This document shows, piece by piece, positions 1 to 8,522 of a stretch of DNA of 64,000 nucleotides. Origin of the DNA: Aliiroseovarius sp. Z3 (GTDB taxonomy: Bacteria; Pseudomonadota; Alphaproteobacteria; Rhodobacterales; Rhodobacteraceae); assembly GCF_029105185.1 (NCBI RefSeq), contig NZ_JAFMZK010000006.1, positions 62,001-126,000 on the forward strand, in the 5' to 3' direction. The notes under the pieces are model-generated. The model made no database searches. It was not told where the DNA came from and saw only the letters and a list, made by a program, of their open reading frames with translations. Made by a program: the position numbers and the translations under genes. Every line of letters starts with the position of its first letter. The stretch's first letter is position 1.

Positions 1-2
1 TT

Positions 3-1004
3 GACTATCCCGGCGAATGGCTGCTGGACTTGTCCCTGCTTGACCTTAGCTACAAAGATTGGGCCGCGCAGGTGTTGGAGCGGATTGCCGACCGCCCGCA
101 GGCGTCGAATTATCTGGGTATGGTGCAAGGGATCGACGGAGCGGCCGCTCTGGACGAGATGGAGGCAAAACGCCTTGCCGGCGGGTTTGCCGCCTATCTG
201 ACGTCTGCGCGCGAAGATGGATACAGCGATTGCACGCCCGGTCGGTTCCTTTTGCCCGGTGATCTGGAAGGCAGCCCGGCCCTGACCTTCGCGCCCATCC
301 TTCAACCCGGTTCGACCCCGCGCAAAAGCCTGTGGCGCGAGATGGAGCGGCGGTTCGAAGCCTATAAATCCCGTGTGGTCAAGCCGTTCTTTCGCGATCA
401 CTTCGCCAAGATCGACCGCCAGATCGTGCTGGTCGATGTGTTAGGGGCCATTCATTCAGGCCCCGCCGCGTTAGAGGACCTGCGCCGCGCCATGGCCGAG
501 ATTCTGACCGCCTTCCGCCCCGGCGCGAATGCGTTCCTCAGCTCCATCTTTCTGGGGCGACGCGTCGAACGGATCCTGTTTGCCGCCACCAAGGCGGATC
601 ACCTGCACCACAGCCAACATCCCCGGTTGACTGCGATCACCGAGGCGCTGCTGCGCGAAGCGCGAGACAGGGCGGATTTTGCGGGCGCGAAGACTGCCGC
701 CATGTCCATCGCCGCCCTGCGCACAACGGTTGAAGAGCGCATGGAACACGACGGGCGAGTGCTGGATTGCGTGCGCGGGCGGCTTCTGGATAGCGGTAAA
801 ACCGCGGCGTTTTATCCGGGCGATCTGCCCGATGACCCCGCGCGCCTGCTGTCACCCGCACGAAAGGGGGCCGAGGTCTGGCTGGATGCGGATTACGAGG
901 TCATGCGCTTTGCGCCCGCCGTTGTGTCGCTTAAACCCGGCGAGGGGCCGCCGCATATTCGCTTGGACAAGGCGGCTGAATTTCTGTTTGGGGATCGGCT
1001 ATGA
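3..1004 (+). CDS. YcjX-like GTPase family protein (DUF463), 5'-truncated by window edge
   Basis: The frame is open from the first bases, so this is the C-terminal 333 residues of a protein that starts upstream. The visible part begins with DYPGEWLLDL, a motif typical of the YcjX/DUF463 family of predicted P-loop GTPases; the family is usually about 460-480 residues, so roughly 130 residues including the nucleotide-binding loop lie outside the window. An internal TTG at 30 is probably not the start because conserved sequence continues upstream of it. The stop overlaps the next start (ATGA). In many proteobacteria ycjX precedes ycjF; here a GNAT gene lies between it and the YcjF-like gene. In E. 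coli the pair belongs to a stress (phage-shock associated) regulon; that role is not shown here. Family call fairly sure, function inferred. Confidence 0.8.
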   Translation, partial: DYPGEWLLDLSLLDLSYKDWAAQVLERIADRPQASNYLGMVQGIDGAAALDEMEAKRLAGGFAAYLTSAREDGYSDCTPGRFLLPGDLEGSPALTFAPILQPGSTPRKSLWREMERRFEAYKSRVVKPFFRDHFAKIDRQIVLVDVLGAIHSGPAALEDLRRAMAEILTAFRPGANAFLSSIFLGRRVERILFAATKADHLHHSQHPRLTAITEALLREARDRADFAGAKTAAMSIAALRTTVEERMEHDGRVLDCVRGRLLDSGKTAAFYPGDLPDDPARLLSPARKGAEVWLDADYEVMRFAPAVVSLKPGEGPPHIRLDKAAEFLFGDRL

Positions 1005-1438
1005 AAATCCGGCCCGCAACAATGGCGGATGCGCCCGCTATTGCAAACATTCTGACGGGGTGGATCGCGGCAACCCCATGGATGCCACGCGTTCATTCCC
1101 GTGCGTCTGAAAAAGACTTTGCGCGGATATTGGTTGGCCGCGGCTGGACCACAGTGGCGCAGGAGGGCATGCGAACACTTGGATTTCTGTCTCGCGATGG
1201 GGACGAGGTGCACGCGCTTTACTTGTTGCCTGCGGCGCGTGGACACGGGATCGGAAAAGCCTTGTTGGATGATGCCAAAGCGGCAGCTCCACAGCTGGCG
1301 CTCTATACTTTTCAGGCGAATGAAGGCGCGTGTCGCTTTTATCAGCGCGAAGGGTTTACCGAGGCGTTTCGCACCGATGGGGCGGGCAATGACGAGCATC
1401 TGCCCGATATTCGCTTTACTTGGAGGGCTGTGTGTTGA
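1001..1438 (+). CDS. GNAT family N-acetyltransferase
   Basis: A 145-residue protein with the Gcn5-related acetyltransferase layout. The acetyl-CoA pyrophosphate-binding motif is seen as RGHGIGK at residues 80-86 after the strand HALYLLP. The following stretch, with ALYTF then NEGACRFYQREGF, is the usual GNAT motif B region near the C terminus. It overlaps the upstream ycjX-like gene by 4 nt and its own stop overlaps the next start, so it is translated within an operon. The substrate cannot be predicted. Its position between ycjX-like and ycjF-like genes is notable but gives no substrate clue. Confidence 0.85.
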   Translation: MKIRPATMADAPAIANILTGWIAATPWMPRVHSRASEKDFARILVGRGWTTVAQEGMRTLGFLSRDGDEVHALYLLPAARGHGIGKALLDDAKAAAPQLALYTFQANEGACRFYQREGFTEAFRTDGAGNDEHLPDIRFTWRAVC

Positions 1439-2442
1439 GCAGGTCTGAAAAACCCAGAACCGGCCCGGTGTTGATCGAACTGGAAGATACGCAAACGGTA
1501 TCGCCTGCCGACGCCCCACCGGTGCCAGAAATTGCGGCGGTTGACGCCACCGGGGCAGCCATGCAGGGCGCGATCAGCTTTGCGGGGCGCAAACGCTCGC
1601 GTCTGGCGCGCTGGTTTTGGTCGCTTCTGCTGACGATCACCGGGTTCGTTCTGTCCGTGGCAGCATATGATTTTGTCAGCAGCCTGATCACTCGCCAAAC
1701 TGTGTTGGGCTATGCGGCGCTGGGTCTGGTTGCGGCCTTCATTCTGGTGCTGCTGATCATCGCGCTGAAGGAATGGGTGGCGTTTGCCCGGCTGCGCCGA
1801 GTCGATACATTACACCATGCCGCCGAAGCGGCTGTGGCACACAACGACCTGACCGAAGCGCGGGATGTCGTTGAAAAGCTCAAGCGTCTTTACCGGGGGC
1901 GTGACGATCTGCGCTGGGGATTGGAGCGCTTGGCCGAGCGCGAAGCAGATGCCTTCGATGTGGACACTCTGCTTACCTTAACGGAGCGCGAGCTTCTGAC
2001 GCCACTTGACGCAGCCGCAGTGAAAGAGGTTGAAGCCGCTGCCCGCCAGGTGGCGATGGTCACGGCGATCGTACCGATAGCCCTGGCGGATGTGGTGACG
2101 GCTTTGACTGCAAATATCCGCATGATCCGCCGTATTGCAGACATATATGGCGGCAGATCCGGTGTCCTGGGTGGCTGGCGGCTGACCCGTGCGGTGATGG
2201 CACATCTTGTCGCGACAGGGGCTGTGGCTGTCGGGGATGATTTGATCGGATCCTTGGCCGGGGGCGGAATTCTGTCCAAGCTCAGCCGTCGGTTTGGTGA
2301 GGGGGTGGTGAACGGTGCGCTGACGGCGCGTGTTGGCGTCGCCGCGCTTGAAGTCTGTCGCCCTCTGCCTTTCGGTACGGGTAGGCGGCCCGGCGTGACT
2401 GGGATCGTCAAACGCGCTTTGGCGGGGCTGTTTGGAAAATGA
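1432..2442 (+). CDS. TIGR01620/DUF697 (YcjF-like) membrane protein
   Basis: About 336 residues. A charged N-terminal part is followed by two membrane segments at about residues 62-82 and 92-113. A cytoplasmic helical region follows, then a C-terminal DUF697-like part rich in small residues (RLTRAVMAHLVATGAVAVGDDL). This matches the YcjF/TIGR01620 family that usually sits next to ycjX. A GGAGG at 1422-1426 precedes a GTG at 1432 and a TTG at 1435, so either of these is the likely start; a TTG at 1420 lies upstream of the ribosome site and is unlikely. It overlaps both neighbours by a few bases. Inner-membrane location is inferred; molecular function is unknown. Confidence 0.8.
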   Translation: MLSRSEKPRTGPVLIELEDTQTVSPADAPPVPEIAAVDATGAAMQGAISFAGRKRSRLARWFWSLLLTITGFVLSVAAYDFVSSLITRQTVLGYAALGLVAAFILVLLIIALKEWVAFARLRRVDTLHHAAEAAVAHNDLTEARDVVEKLKRLYRGRDDLRWGLERLAEREADAFDVDTLLTLTERELLTPLDAAAVKEVEAAARQVAMVTAIVPIALADVVTALTANIRMIRRIADIYGGRSGVLGGWRLTRAVMAHLVATGAVAVGDDLIGSLAGGGILSKLSRRFGEGVVNGALTARVGVAALEVCRPLPFGTGRRPGVTGIVKRALAGLFGK

Positions 2443-3734
2443 CGCGGGTTTTGGTGCTGGGTGGGTATGGCCTGATCGGGGCCGAGGTCATGCGCCATCT
2501 GCTGGCCGAGGGTTTCGCGGTGACAGGTCTTGGCCGCTCTGCCGTCGCCGTACGCAAGGCCTTTCCTGATGCCGATTGGATCCTCCGCGACCTGTCCCAC
2601 TTGTGTGATGCGCGCCATTGGGGCGAGTTACTGACAGGCGTCGATGCCGTCGTGAACTGCGCGGGCGCGCTTCAGGACGGCCCGCGTGATCATCTGCAAG
2701 CGGTCCATGTGGACGCAGTTGCCGCACTGGCAACGGCGGCCGCCGCGCGGGGCGTGCAAATCGTCCAGATCTCGGCCGCGGGCGTGTCACCGGAGGCATC
2801 GACCGCATTCTTTCGTACCAAGGCAGCGGGGGACCAGGCGCTGTTGGACAGCGGGGCGCCTGTGGTGATCTTACGCCCCGGTCTGGTTCTGGCCCCGCAA
2901 TCCTATGGCGGCACCGCGCTGATCCGACAACTGGCCGCATTTCCCATTATTCAGCCAATGGCGATGAAGCATGCTCCGATCCAGACGGTTTCCGTCAAGG
3001 ACGTGGCACTGGCCGTTCAACATGCGCTGGATGGGCGGTTGCCGGACCGCTCTGTCCTGGATCTGGTCGAGCCGACGCCTCACAGCCTGTCGGAAGTGGT
3101 CGCGGCCCATCGCAAATGGTTGGGCGTTGCCCCCGCGCGTGCGATCATTTCAGCACCCCGGTGGGGGGTGCGGGCCATCGCGTGGGGCGCGGATACCCTT
3201 GGTCGGCTTGGCTGGCGATCCCCTCTGAGGTCCACGGCGATTGACGTTTTGAAAGACGGGGTGCACGGGGATCCTGCCCCCTATCGCGCGCTGGTGGGGG
3301 ATGTGTCGCCCCTGCAGGATACGCTTGCGGGGTTTCCGGCTGCGGGGGCAGATCTGCTGAAGGCGCGGTTGGCGTGGTTCGTACCCTTGGGCGTTGCGGT
3401 CCTTTCGTTGTTCTGGCTGCTGTCCGGTATCATCGGGGTCGTCTCGCTTGGTGCTGCATCCGAGGTGTTGACCAGCGCAGGATGGCCGGGATGGATGGCG
3501 AAAAACGCGGTCCTGTTTTGGGCATTGATAGATTTGGCGCTGGGCTTCGCCATCCTTTATCGCCCGTGGGTGCAAAAGGCGTTGCTCGGGATGCTGGTGA
3601 CCTGCGGGATATACCTCGTGTCGGCTAGCATCGTCACACCCGGCTTGTGGCTTGATCCGCTGGGACCGCTGGTGAAAATCCTACCAATCATGCTGTGCAT
3701 CGGGCTGATGTCACCGCTGCTCGAGGACCGCTGA
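2439..3734 (+). CDS. SDR-family NAD(P)-binding protein fused to a DoxX-like membrane domain
   Basis: A 431-residue two-part protein. The N-terminal 280 or so residues are an atypical or extended SDR (NAD-dependent epimerase-like) fold with the dinucleotide loop GGYGLIG at residues 8-14, followed by DLSHL, VVNCAGAL and a VILRPGLV motif. From about residue 305 the chain becomes hydrophobic, with about four membrane segments (including WFVPLGVAVLSLFWLLSG), matching DoxX-like tails attached to such SDRs. Start ATG overlaps the previous stop (ATGA), and its stop overlaps the next start (TGATG). Similar SDR-DoxX fusions are known in proteobacteria, but the substrate is not established. Confidence 0.8.
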   Translation: MTRVLVLGGYGLIGAEVMRHLLAEGFAVTGLGRSAVAVRKAFPDADWILRDLSHLCDARHWGELLTGVDAVVNCAGALQDGPRDHLQAVHVDAVAALATAAAARGVQIVQISAAGVSPEASTAFFRTKAAGDQALLDSGAPVVILRPGLVLAPQSYGGTALIRQLAAFPIIQPMAMKHAPIQTVSVKDVALAVQHALDGRLPDRSVLDLVEPTPHSLSEVVAAHRKWLGVAPARAIISAPRWGVRAIAWGADTLGRLGWRSPLRSTAIDVLKDGVHGDPAPYRALVGDVSPLQDTLAGFPAAGADLLKARLAWFVPLGVAVLSLFWLLSGIIGVVSLGAASEVLTSAGWPGWMAKNAVLFWALIDLALGFAILYRPWVQKALLGMLVTCGIYLVSASIVTPGLWLDPLGPLVKILPIMLCIGLMSPLLEDR

Positions 3735-4207
3735 TGGATTGGCTTTTGCTTCTCCGTTTGGCCCATATCATGGGCGCGGTGGTCCTGATGGGGACCGGCG
3801 CGGGGATTGCGTTTTTCATGGTGATGTCTCAGCGCAGCCGCGATCCCCGGATGATTGCGCATGTGGCCGGGATCGTCGTGCTGGCGGATACGGTGTTCAC
3901 GGCGACCGCCGCCATCGTTCAGCCGATCACGGGCACCTTGCTGGCGTGGTCACTGGGGTGGGGCCTGTGGGAAAGCTGGATCATCGTCGCAATCGGGCTG
4001 TACCTGTCTGTCGGAGCTTTCTGGCTTCCCGTGGTCTGGATCCAAATCAGGCTGCGCGATTTGGCGCAGCAATCCGCCGCGCAGGATGCGCCACTGCCGG
4101 ACGCATATCACCGGCTTTACCGTATCTGGTTTGCCTTCGGTTGGCCCGCCTTCGCGGCCATGATCGCGATATTTTGGGTGATGCTGGCGCGACCCGAATT
4201 TTGGTAG
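3734..4207 (+). CDS. DUF2269 family membrane protein
   Basis: A 157-residue protein with four predicted membrane helices, beginning MDWLLLLRLAHIMGAVVLMG. The early LRLAHI motif, a QPITG loop before helix 3, and the last helix ending in ARPEFW fit the DUF2269 family of predicted integral membrane proteins. The ATG at 3734 overlaps the TGA of the SDR-DoxX gene, so the two are translationally coupled; co-occurrence of DUF2269 with SDR-DoxX suggests a shared membrane-associated redox job, which is inference only. Confidence 0.75.
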   Translation: MDWLLLLRLAHIMGAVVLMGTGAGIAFFMVMSQRSRDPRMIAHVAGIVVLADTVFTATAAIVQPITGTLLAWSLGWGLWESWIIVAIGLYLSVGAFWLPVVWIQIRLRDLAQQSAAQDAPLPDAYHRLYRIWFAFGWPAFAAMIAIFWVMLARPEFW

Positions 4208-4209
4208 GC

Positions 4210-4647
4210 CTACCCCAAACTCGGCACCACACGCGCAGGGCGCGTCATATCCTCGACCCCCATGCGCAATCCGCGTCCGATCCGATGCACCAGCGCAATC
4301 CACGCGCGGGCGGTGTCGGCGGGCAGGGTGTCGGTCGCGATCTCTTCAAACAGGGCGATCCACGGGTCGAAATGCTCGGGTCTCACGTTGCCTGCCTGCA
4401 TATGGGCGCGCATCGGATTGCCCTCATAGCCCGGTTCGCGCAGAATTGCGCCGCGCCAGAAGCGGGCGATCAGGGCGATGTGCTGCTCCCATTCGGCATC
4501 CGTTATCCCCACGTGACCATTGAACACAGGGCCGAGTTCAGGATGCTGCCTGATCCGTGCATAAAACACCGTCAAAACCTGATCGATCTGAGCTGGTGTA
4601 ATCTCGAAAAGTCTGAGTGGATTTGGCCTCGAAGTCATCTGTGTCAT
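4210..4647 (-). CDS. Group III truncated haemoglobin
   Basis: 145 residues from the ATG at 4647 (MTQMTSRPN), which has an AAAGG upstream on the minus strand; an in-frame start 38 codons earlier would add a poorly conserved leader. The order ITPAQIDQVLTVFYARIRQHP, ELGPVFN, FWRGAIL, NPMRAHM, then EHFDPWIALF is characteristic of truncated haemoglobins of group III. The His in NPMRAHM is the likely proximal haem ligand. Function in oxygen or NO chemistry is inferred from family. It converges with the operon on the left with two bases between stops. Confidence 0.85.
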   Translation of the reverse strand: MTQMTSRPNPLRLFEITPAQIDQVLTVFYARIRQHPELGPVFNGHVGITDAEWEQHIALIARFWRGAILREPGYEGNPMRAHMQAGNVRPEHFDPWIALFEEIATDTLPADTARAWIALVHRIGRGLRMGVEDMTRPARVVPSLG

Positions 4648-4917
4648 CGCGCGCACCTTTCCCGAGTGAAATACTCGACAAAATTGAAGCTGCCAAGGGG
4701 ATCGGTAAGGACAAAACAGCACAGGCCAACCGGCCTTCATGGCTTTACGCCGCTGAACCACGCGCCTATAACGCCCTCATGATGCACGCACAGGCCATCA
4801 TTATTCGAATTATATGCCCGGCGCTCTGATCCAGACGAGCCGCCGGGACAAGGCGCATGGACCTACGCGCCGCCCCCTCTTCGACATTGACGACTTATCC
4901 TGAAAAGGACCGGACAC
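4648..4917. other. Intergenic region between haemoglobin gene and ileS
   Basis: 270 bp between divergent genes, so it should hold promoters for both. A short AT-rich stretch (TTATTCGAATTATATG, about 4800-4815) stands out in GC-rich surroundings and is a plausible promoter region for ileS. No T-box, riboswitch or small gene was recognised. Confidence 0.4.
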
Positions 4918-7821
4918 ATGTGTGCCGACACACCCGACTATAAAGACACGCTGACCCTTCCCGTAACCGATTTCCCGATGCGCGCTGGCCTGCCCAAGCG
5001 CGAGCCCGAATGGCTGGCCCGGTGGGAAAAGATCGGCGTCTATGACCGCCTGCGTGAGACCGCTGGCGACCGCGAGCCCTTCATCCTGCACGATGGCCCT
5101 CCTTACGCGAACGGCCACCTGCATATCGGCCACGCGCTGAACAAGACCATCAAGGACATGATCGTGCGCTCGCACCAGATGATGGGCCATGATGCGCGCT
5201 ATGTTCCCGGCTGGGATTGCCACGGTCTGCCCATCGAATGGAAGATCGAGGAACAGTATCGCAAGAAGGGCAAGAACAAGGACGATGTGGACGTTGTCGA
5301 CTTCCGTCAGGAATGCCGCAAGTTCGCCGAAGGCTGGATCGACATCCAACGTGACGAGTTCAAACGCCTGGGCATCACCGGCAACTGGGCCGATCCCTAT
5401 CTGACGATGGATTTCCACGCCGAACGCGTGATCGCCGAGGAATTCATGAAGTTCCTGATGAACAGCACGCTGTATCAGGGCTCGAAACCTGTGATGTGGT
5501 CGCCGGTGGAAAAGACCGCATTGGCCGAGGCCGAGATCGAGTATCACGACCACAAGTCGCACACGATTTGGGTGCCGTTCAGCTTTGCCAATGCCGAAGG
5601 TGATCTGGCCGAGGCTCGCGTCGTGATCTGGACCACGACTCCGTGGACGATCCCGTCGAACAAGGCCGTCGCGTATAGCGACAAGATTGCCTATGGCCTT
5701 TATCGCGTGGACGCGACCGAGGAAGAAAGCTGGACCGCGGCTGGTCAGACCTACATCCTTGCCGATGCTCTGGCCGAAGACGCGCTGGGCAAGTCCCGCG
5801 TGACCGAGTTCACGCGCGTGCGTGACGTCGCTGCTGATGAGTTGGCAGGTCTGATCTGTAAGCACCCGTTCAACGGTGCCGACGGCGCAGATGGCTTCTG
5901 GGATTACGACGTTCCGATGATCGACGGCGATCACGTGACCGACGACGCGGGTACGGGTTTTGTCCACACCGCGCCCAGCCACGGTGCTGACGATTATGAA
6001 GCCTTTGTCGCTCGCAACTGGATCGACCGCATGACCCACAATGTGGGCGAGGAATCGGAGTTCCTGCCGCATGTGCCGTTCTTTGCGGGCCTTCAGGTCT
6101 TCGACCGCAAGGGCAAGGAAGGCAAAGCCAACAACGCCGTGATCGCCAAGCTGGTCGAGGCCGGCGGCATCATCGCGCGTGGCCGCGTGACGCACTCCTA
6201 CCCGCATTCGTGGCGCTCGAAAGCGCCGATCGTGTTCCGCAACACGCCGCAGTGGTTTGCGTCTGTGGACCGCGAGGTCGGCGACGGGCAGGACGAGATG
6301 GGCAAGACCATCCGCGAACGTGCGCTGAACTCGATCGACCAACTGGTGAAATGGTGGCCGCAGACCGGTCGCAACCGTCTGTATTCGATGATCGAGGCAC
6401 GCCCGGATTGGGTTCTGTCGCGTCAACGCGCGTGGGGCGTTCCGTTGACCTGCTTCACCAAGAAAGGCGCGCTGCCGACGGATGAAGACTTCCTTCTGCG
6501 CGATCCCGCCGTGAATGCGCGCATTGCCGAGGCGTTCGAGGCGGAAGGCGCGGACGCTTGGTATGCCGAGGGCGCGAAAGAGCGGTTCCTTGGCAATGAG
6601 CATAACGCTGACGAATGGGAGCAGGTTTTCGACGTGCTTGACGTGTGGTTCGACTCCGGGTCGACCCACTCCTTCGTGCTGCGTGACCGTGAAGACGGCA
6701 CGCCCGATGGCATCGCGGATGTCTATATGGAAGGCACCGACCAGCACCGCGGGTGGTTCCATTCCTCGCTGCTGCAGGCTTGCGGCACCAAGGGCCGTGC
6801 GCCTTACAAGAACGTCGTGACCCATGGCTTCACGCTGGATGAGAAGGGCATGAAGATGTCCAAGTCGCTGGGCAACACTATCGTGCCCGAGCAGGTCGTG
6901 AAACAGTACGGCGCCGACATTCTGCGCCTGTGGGTGGCCCAGACGGATTACACGGTTGATCAGCGGATCGGGCCGGAAATTCTGAAAGGCGTTGCCGACA
7001 GCTATCGCCGTCTGCGCAACACGATGCGCTTCATGCTGGGCAACCTGCATGGGTTTGACGATAGCGAACGCGTGGACGCCGCCGACATGCCCGAGCTGGA
7101 GCGCTGGGTGCTGCATCGTCTGGCGGAGTTGGATCACGTGGTCCGTGACGGCTATCGCAAGTTTGACTTCCAGGGCGTGTTCTCGGCCGTGTTCAACTTC
7201 GCGACCGTCGACCTGTCGAGCTTCTATTTCGACATCCGTAAGGACGCGCTCTATTGCGACGGCAAGGACAGCCTGAACCGCAAAGCGGCGCGCACCGTTC
7301 TGGATATCCTGTTCCACCGCCTGACCACGTGGCTTGCGCCCATTCTGGTCTTCACGATGGAAGACGTGTGGCTCGAGCGTTTCCCGGGCGACGACAGCTC
7401 GGTCCATCTTGTTGATTTCCCAGACACGCCTGCCGATTGGCTGGATGAACCTCTGGCGGCAAAATGGTCGGGTATCCGAAGGGCCCGACGTGTTGTAACG
7501 GCTGCGCTGGAAATCCAGCGTCGCGACAAGGTGATTGGCGCGTCCTTGGAGGCTGCTCCGGTGGTGCATGTTCGTGACAAGGATGTGTTGGCCGCCCTTA
7601 AATCCGTTAACTTTGCGGACATCGCGATCACATCGGCTGTGTCGCTGAGCAACGACCCGCTGCCGTCGGAAGCCTTCCGTCTGCCGGAAATTGAGGGTGT
7701 TGGCGTGGTGTTCGAAAAGGCCAGTGGCGACAAGTGCCAGCGCTGCTGGAAAATTCTGCCGGATGTGGGCAGCCATGATCATGCCGGCACTTGCCAGCGT
7801 TGCAACAAAGCCCTGAGCTAG
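4918..7821 (+). CDS. ileS: Isoleucyl-tRNA synthetase
   Basis: 967 residues, close to the usual length. This class I aminoacyl-tRNA synthetase charges tRNA-Ile. The HIGH signature is at residues 69-72 (GHLHIGH), the KMSKS loop at 646-650 and the editing-domain motif TTTPWTIPSN in between. The C terminus carries a zinc ribbon with two CQRC pairs (about 940 and 960), as in the bacterial eubacterial-type enzyme. The start ATG at 4918 follows GAAAAGGA. A long open frame on the opposite strand across the whole gene is a by-product of its codon bias. Confidence 0.98.
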   Translation: MCADTPDYKDTLTLPVTDFPMRAGLPKREPEWLARWEKIGVYDRLRETAGDREPFILHDGPPYANGHLHIGHALNKTIKDMIVRSHQMMGHDARYVPGWDCHGLPIEWKIEEQYRKKGKNKDDVDVVDFRQECRKFAEGWIDIQRDEFKRLGITGNWADPYLTMDFHAERVIAEEFMKFLMNSTLYQGSKPVMWSPVEKTALAEAEIEYHDHKSHTIWVPFSFANAEGDLAEARVVIWTTTPWTIPSNKAVAYSDKIAYGLYRVDATEEESWTAAGQTYILADALAEDALGKSRVTEFTRVRDVAADELAGLICKHPFNGADGADGFWDYDVPMIDGDHVTDDAGTGFVHTAPSHGADDYEAFVARNWIDRMTHNVGEESEFLPHVPFFAGLQVFDRKGKEGKANNAVIAKLVEAGGIIARGRVTHSYPHSWRSKAPIVFRNTPQWFASVDREVGDGQDEMGKTIRERALNSIDQLVKWWPQTGRNRLYSMIEARPDWVLSRQRAWGVPLTCFTKKGALPTDEDFLLRDPAVNARIAEAFEAEGADAWYAEGAKERFLGNEHNADEWEQVFDVLDVWFDSGSTHSFVLRDREDGTPDGIADVYMEGTDQHRGWFHSSLLQACGTKGRAPYKNVVTHGFTLDEKGMKMSKSLGNTIVPEQVVKQYGADILRLWVAQTDYTVDQRIGPEILKGVADSYRRLRNTMRFMLGNLHGFDDSERVDAADMPELERWVLHRLAELDHVVRDGYRKFDFQGVFSAVFNFATVDLSSFYFDIRKDALYCDGKDSLNRKAARTVLDILFHRLTTWLAPILVFTMEDVWLERFPGDDSSVHLVDFPDTPADWLDEPLAAKWSGIRRARRVVTAALEIQRRDKVIGASLEAAPVVHVRDKDVLAALKSVNFADIAITSAVSLSNDPLPSEAFRLPEIEGVGVVFEKASGDKCQRCWKILPDVGSHDHAGTCQRCNKALS

Positions 7822-7830
7822 GACATCGGT

Positions 7831-7847
7831 GGCTCACGATGTGAGCC
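7831..7847. repeat. Short perfect inverted repeat after ileS
   Basis: GGCTCAC-GAT-GTGAGCC, 7-bp perfect arms with a 3-base loop, 10 bases after the ileS stop and just before the dispersed hairpin element. No T run follows, so it is at best part of a compound 3' end structure. Confidence 0.55.
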
Positions 7848-7850
7848 TGA

Positions 7851-7920
7851 GGGGCGTTGCCCCTTCGCGTGAAACCCGGGCGGGTTTCACGCTCCCCCAG
7901 GATATTTCACGCCAGAAGAA
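7851..7920 (+). repeat. Dispersed hairpin element, copy 1 (module A)
   Basis: Intergenic element between ileS and ogt. It contains a box GGGGC-GTT-GCCCC (7851-7863), then a perfect 11-bp hairpin (arms 7867-7877 and 7882-7892, reading GCGTGAAACCC), a C run, and the tail AGGATATTTCACGCCAGAAGAA. The same order recurs at 60373, and on the minus strand at 32475-32419 and 38040-37984. Probably a REP-like element or a transcript 3'-end structure; no terminator U run follows. Confidence 0.75.
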
Positions 7921-8001
7921 ACGGCCAGGATCAACACCGGATTCTGCCCACTTGATCAGGAAGCGGATTGCATCCGCCGTTTCCGCGCGCAAGGGTAAGG
8001 C

Positions 8002-8460
8002 ATGAATATCGCGATCATGGACAGTCCGGTTGGGCGCTTGGGTGTGGAAGAGCAGGCGGGGGCGATCTGTCGGCTGATCTGGGACGCTGCACCGGTCGGT
8101 GTGCAGACGCCATTGCTGCGCGAGGCTTGTGCGCAGCTTGCGGCCTATTTTGATCGTCGGCTGACAAAGTTTGACCTGCCGACCTATGTCCATGGCAGCG
8201 ATTTCCAGCGCGCGGTTTGTGATGCCATGTCCGCCATTCCCTATGGTGACACGTTGACCTATGGCGATATTGCGAAGCTGACCGGGAACTCGGCGCAGGC
8301 GGTCGGAAGCGCTTGTGGGGCCAACCCGATCCCGATCATTATTCCGTGTCACCGGGTTATGGGGGCAGGGGGCAAGCTGGTTGGATTTTCCGGTGCGGGC
8401 GGGGTCGAGACAAAAGTTCGGCTTTTACGCCTTGAAGGTGCTGCCGGGTTGCTTATTTGA
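8002..8460 (+). CDS. ogt: Methylated-DNA--protein-cysteine S-methyltransferase
   Basis: 152 residues. Repairs O6-methylguanine in DNA by irreversible alkyl transfer to its own cysteine. The active-site motif IIPCHRV is clear with the acceptor Cys at about residue 116, preceded by the helix-turn-helix region ([22 protein letters not shown]). The N-terminal domain is short, as in Ogt-type proteins. The start ATG at 8002 follows AAGGGTAAGG. Whether it is the constitutive Ogt or an Ada-linked form cannot be told; no Ada regulator is adjacent. Confidence 0.93.
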   Translation: MNIAIMDSPVGRLGVEEQAGAICRLIWDAAPVGVQTPLLREACAQLAAYFDRRLTKFDLPTYVHGSDFQRAVCDAMSAIPYGDTLTYGDIAKLTGNSAQAVGSACGANPIPIIIPCHRVMGAGGKLVGFSGAGGVETKVRLLRLEGAAGLLI

Positions 8461-8522
8461 AAGACTTGGTCCGCAACGCGCTGTTGAACAACAAGCAGCC
8501 GGCGGCAACACTGGGGGACAGT

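Noticed and set aside
4810-7782. 990-codon open frame on the minus strand opposite ileS
   Set aside because: It mirrors ileS codon bias over the same span, has no ribosome site or family motif, and ileS has complete signature motifs.
7831-7920. CRISPR repeats
   Set aside because: Repeats are not tandem, have no regular spacers and are dispersed over the window.
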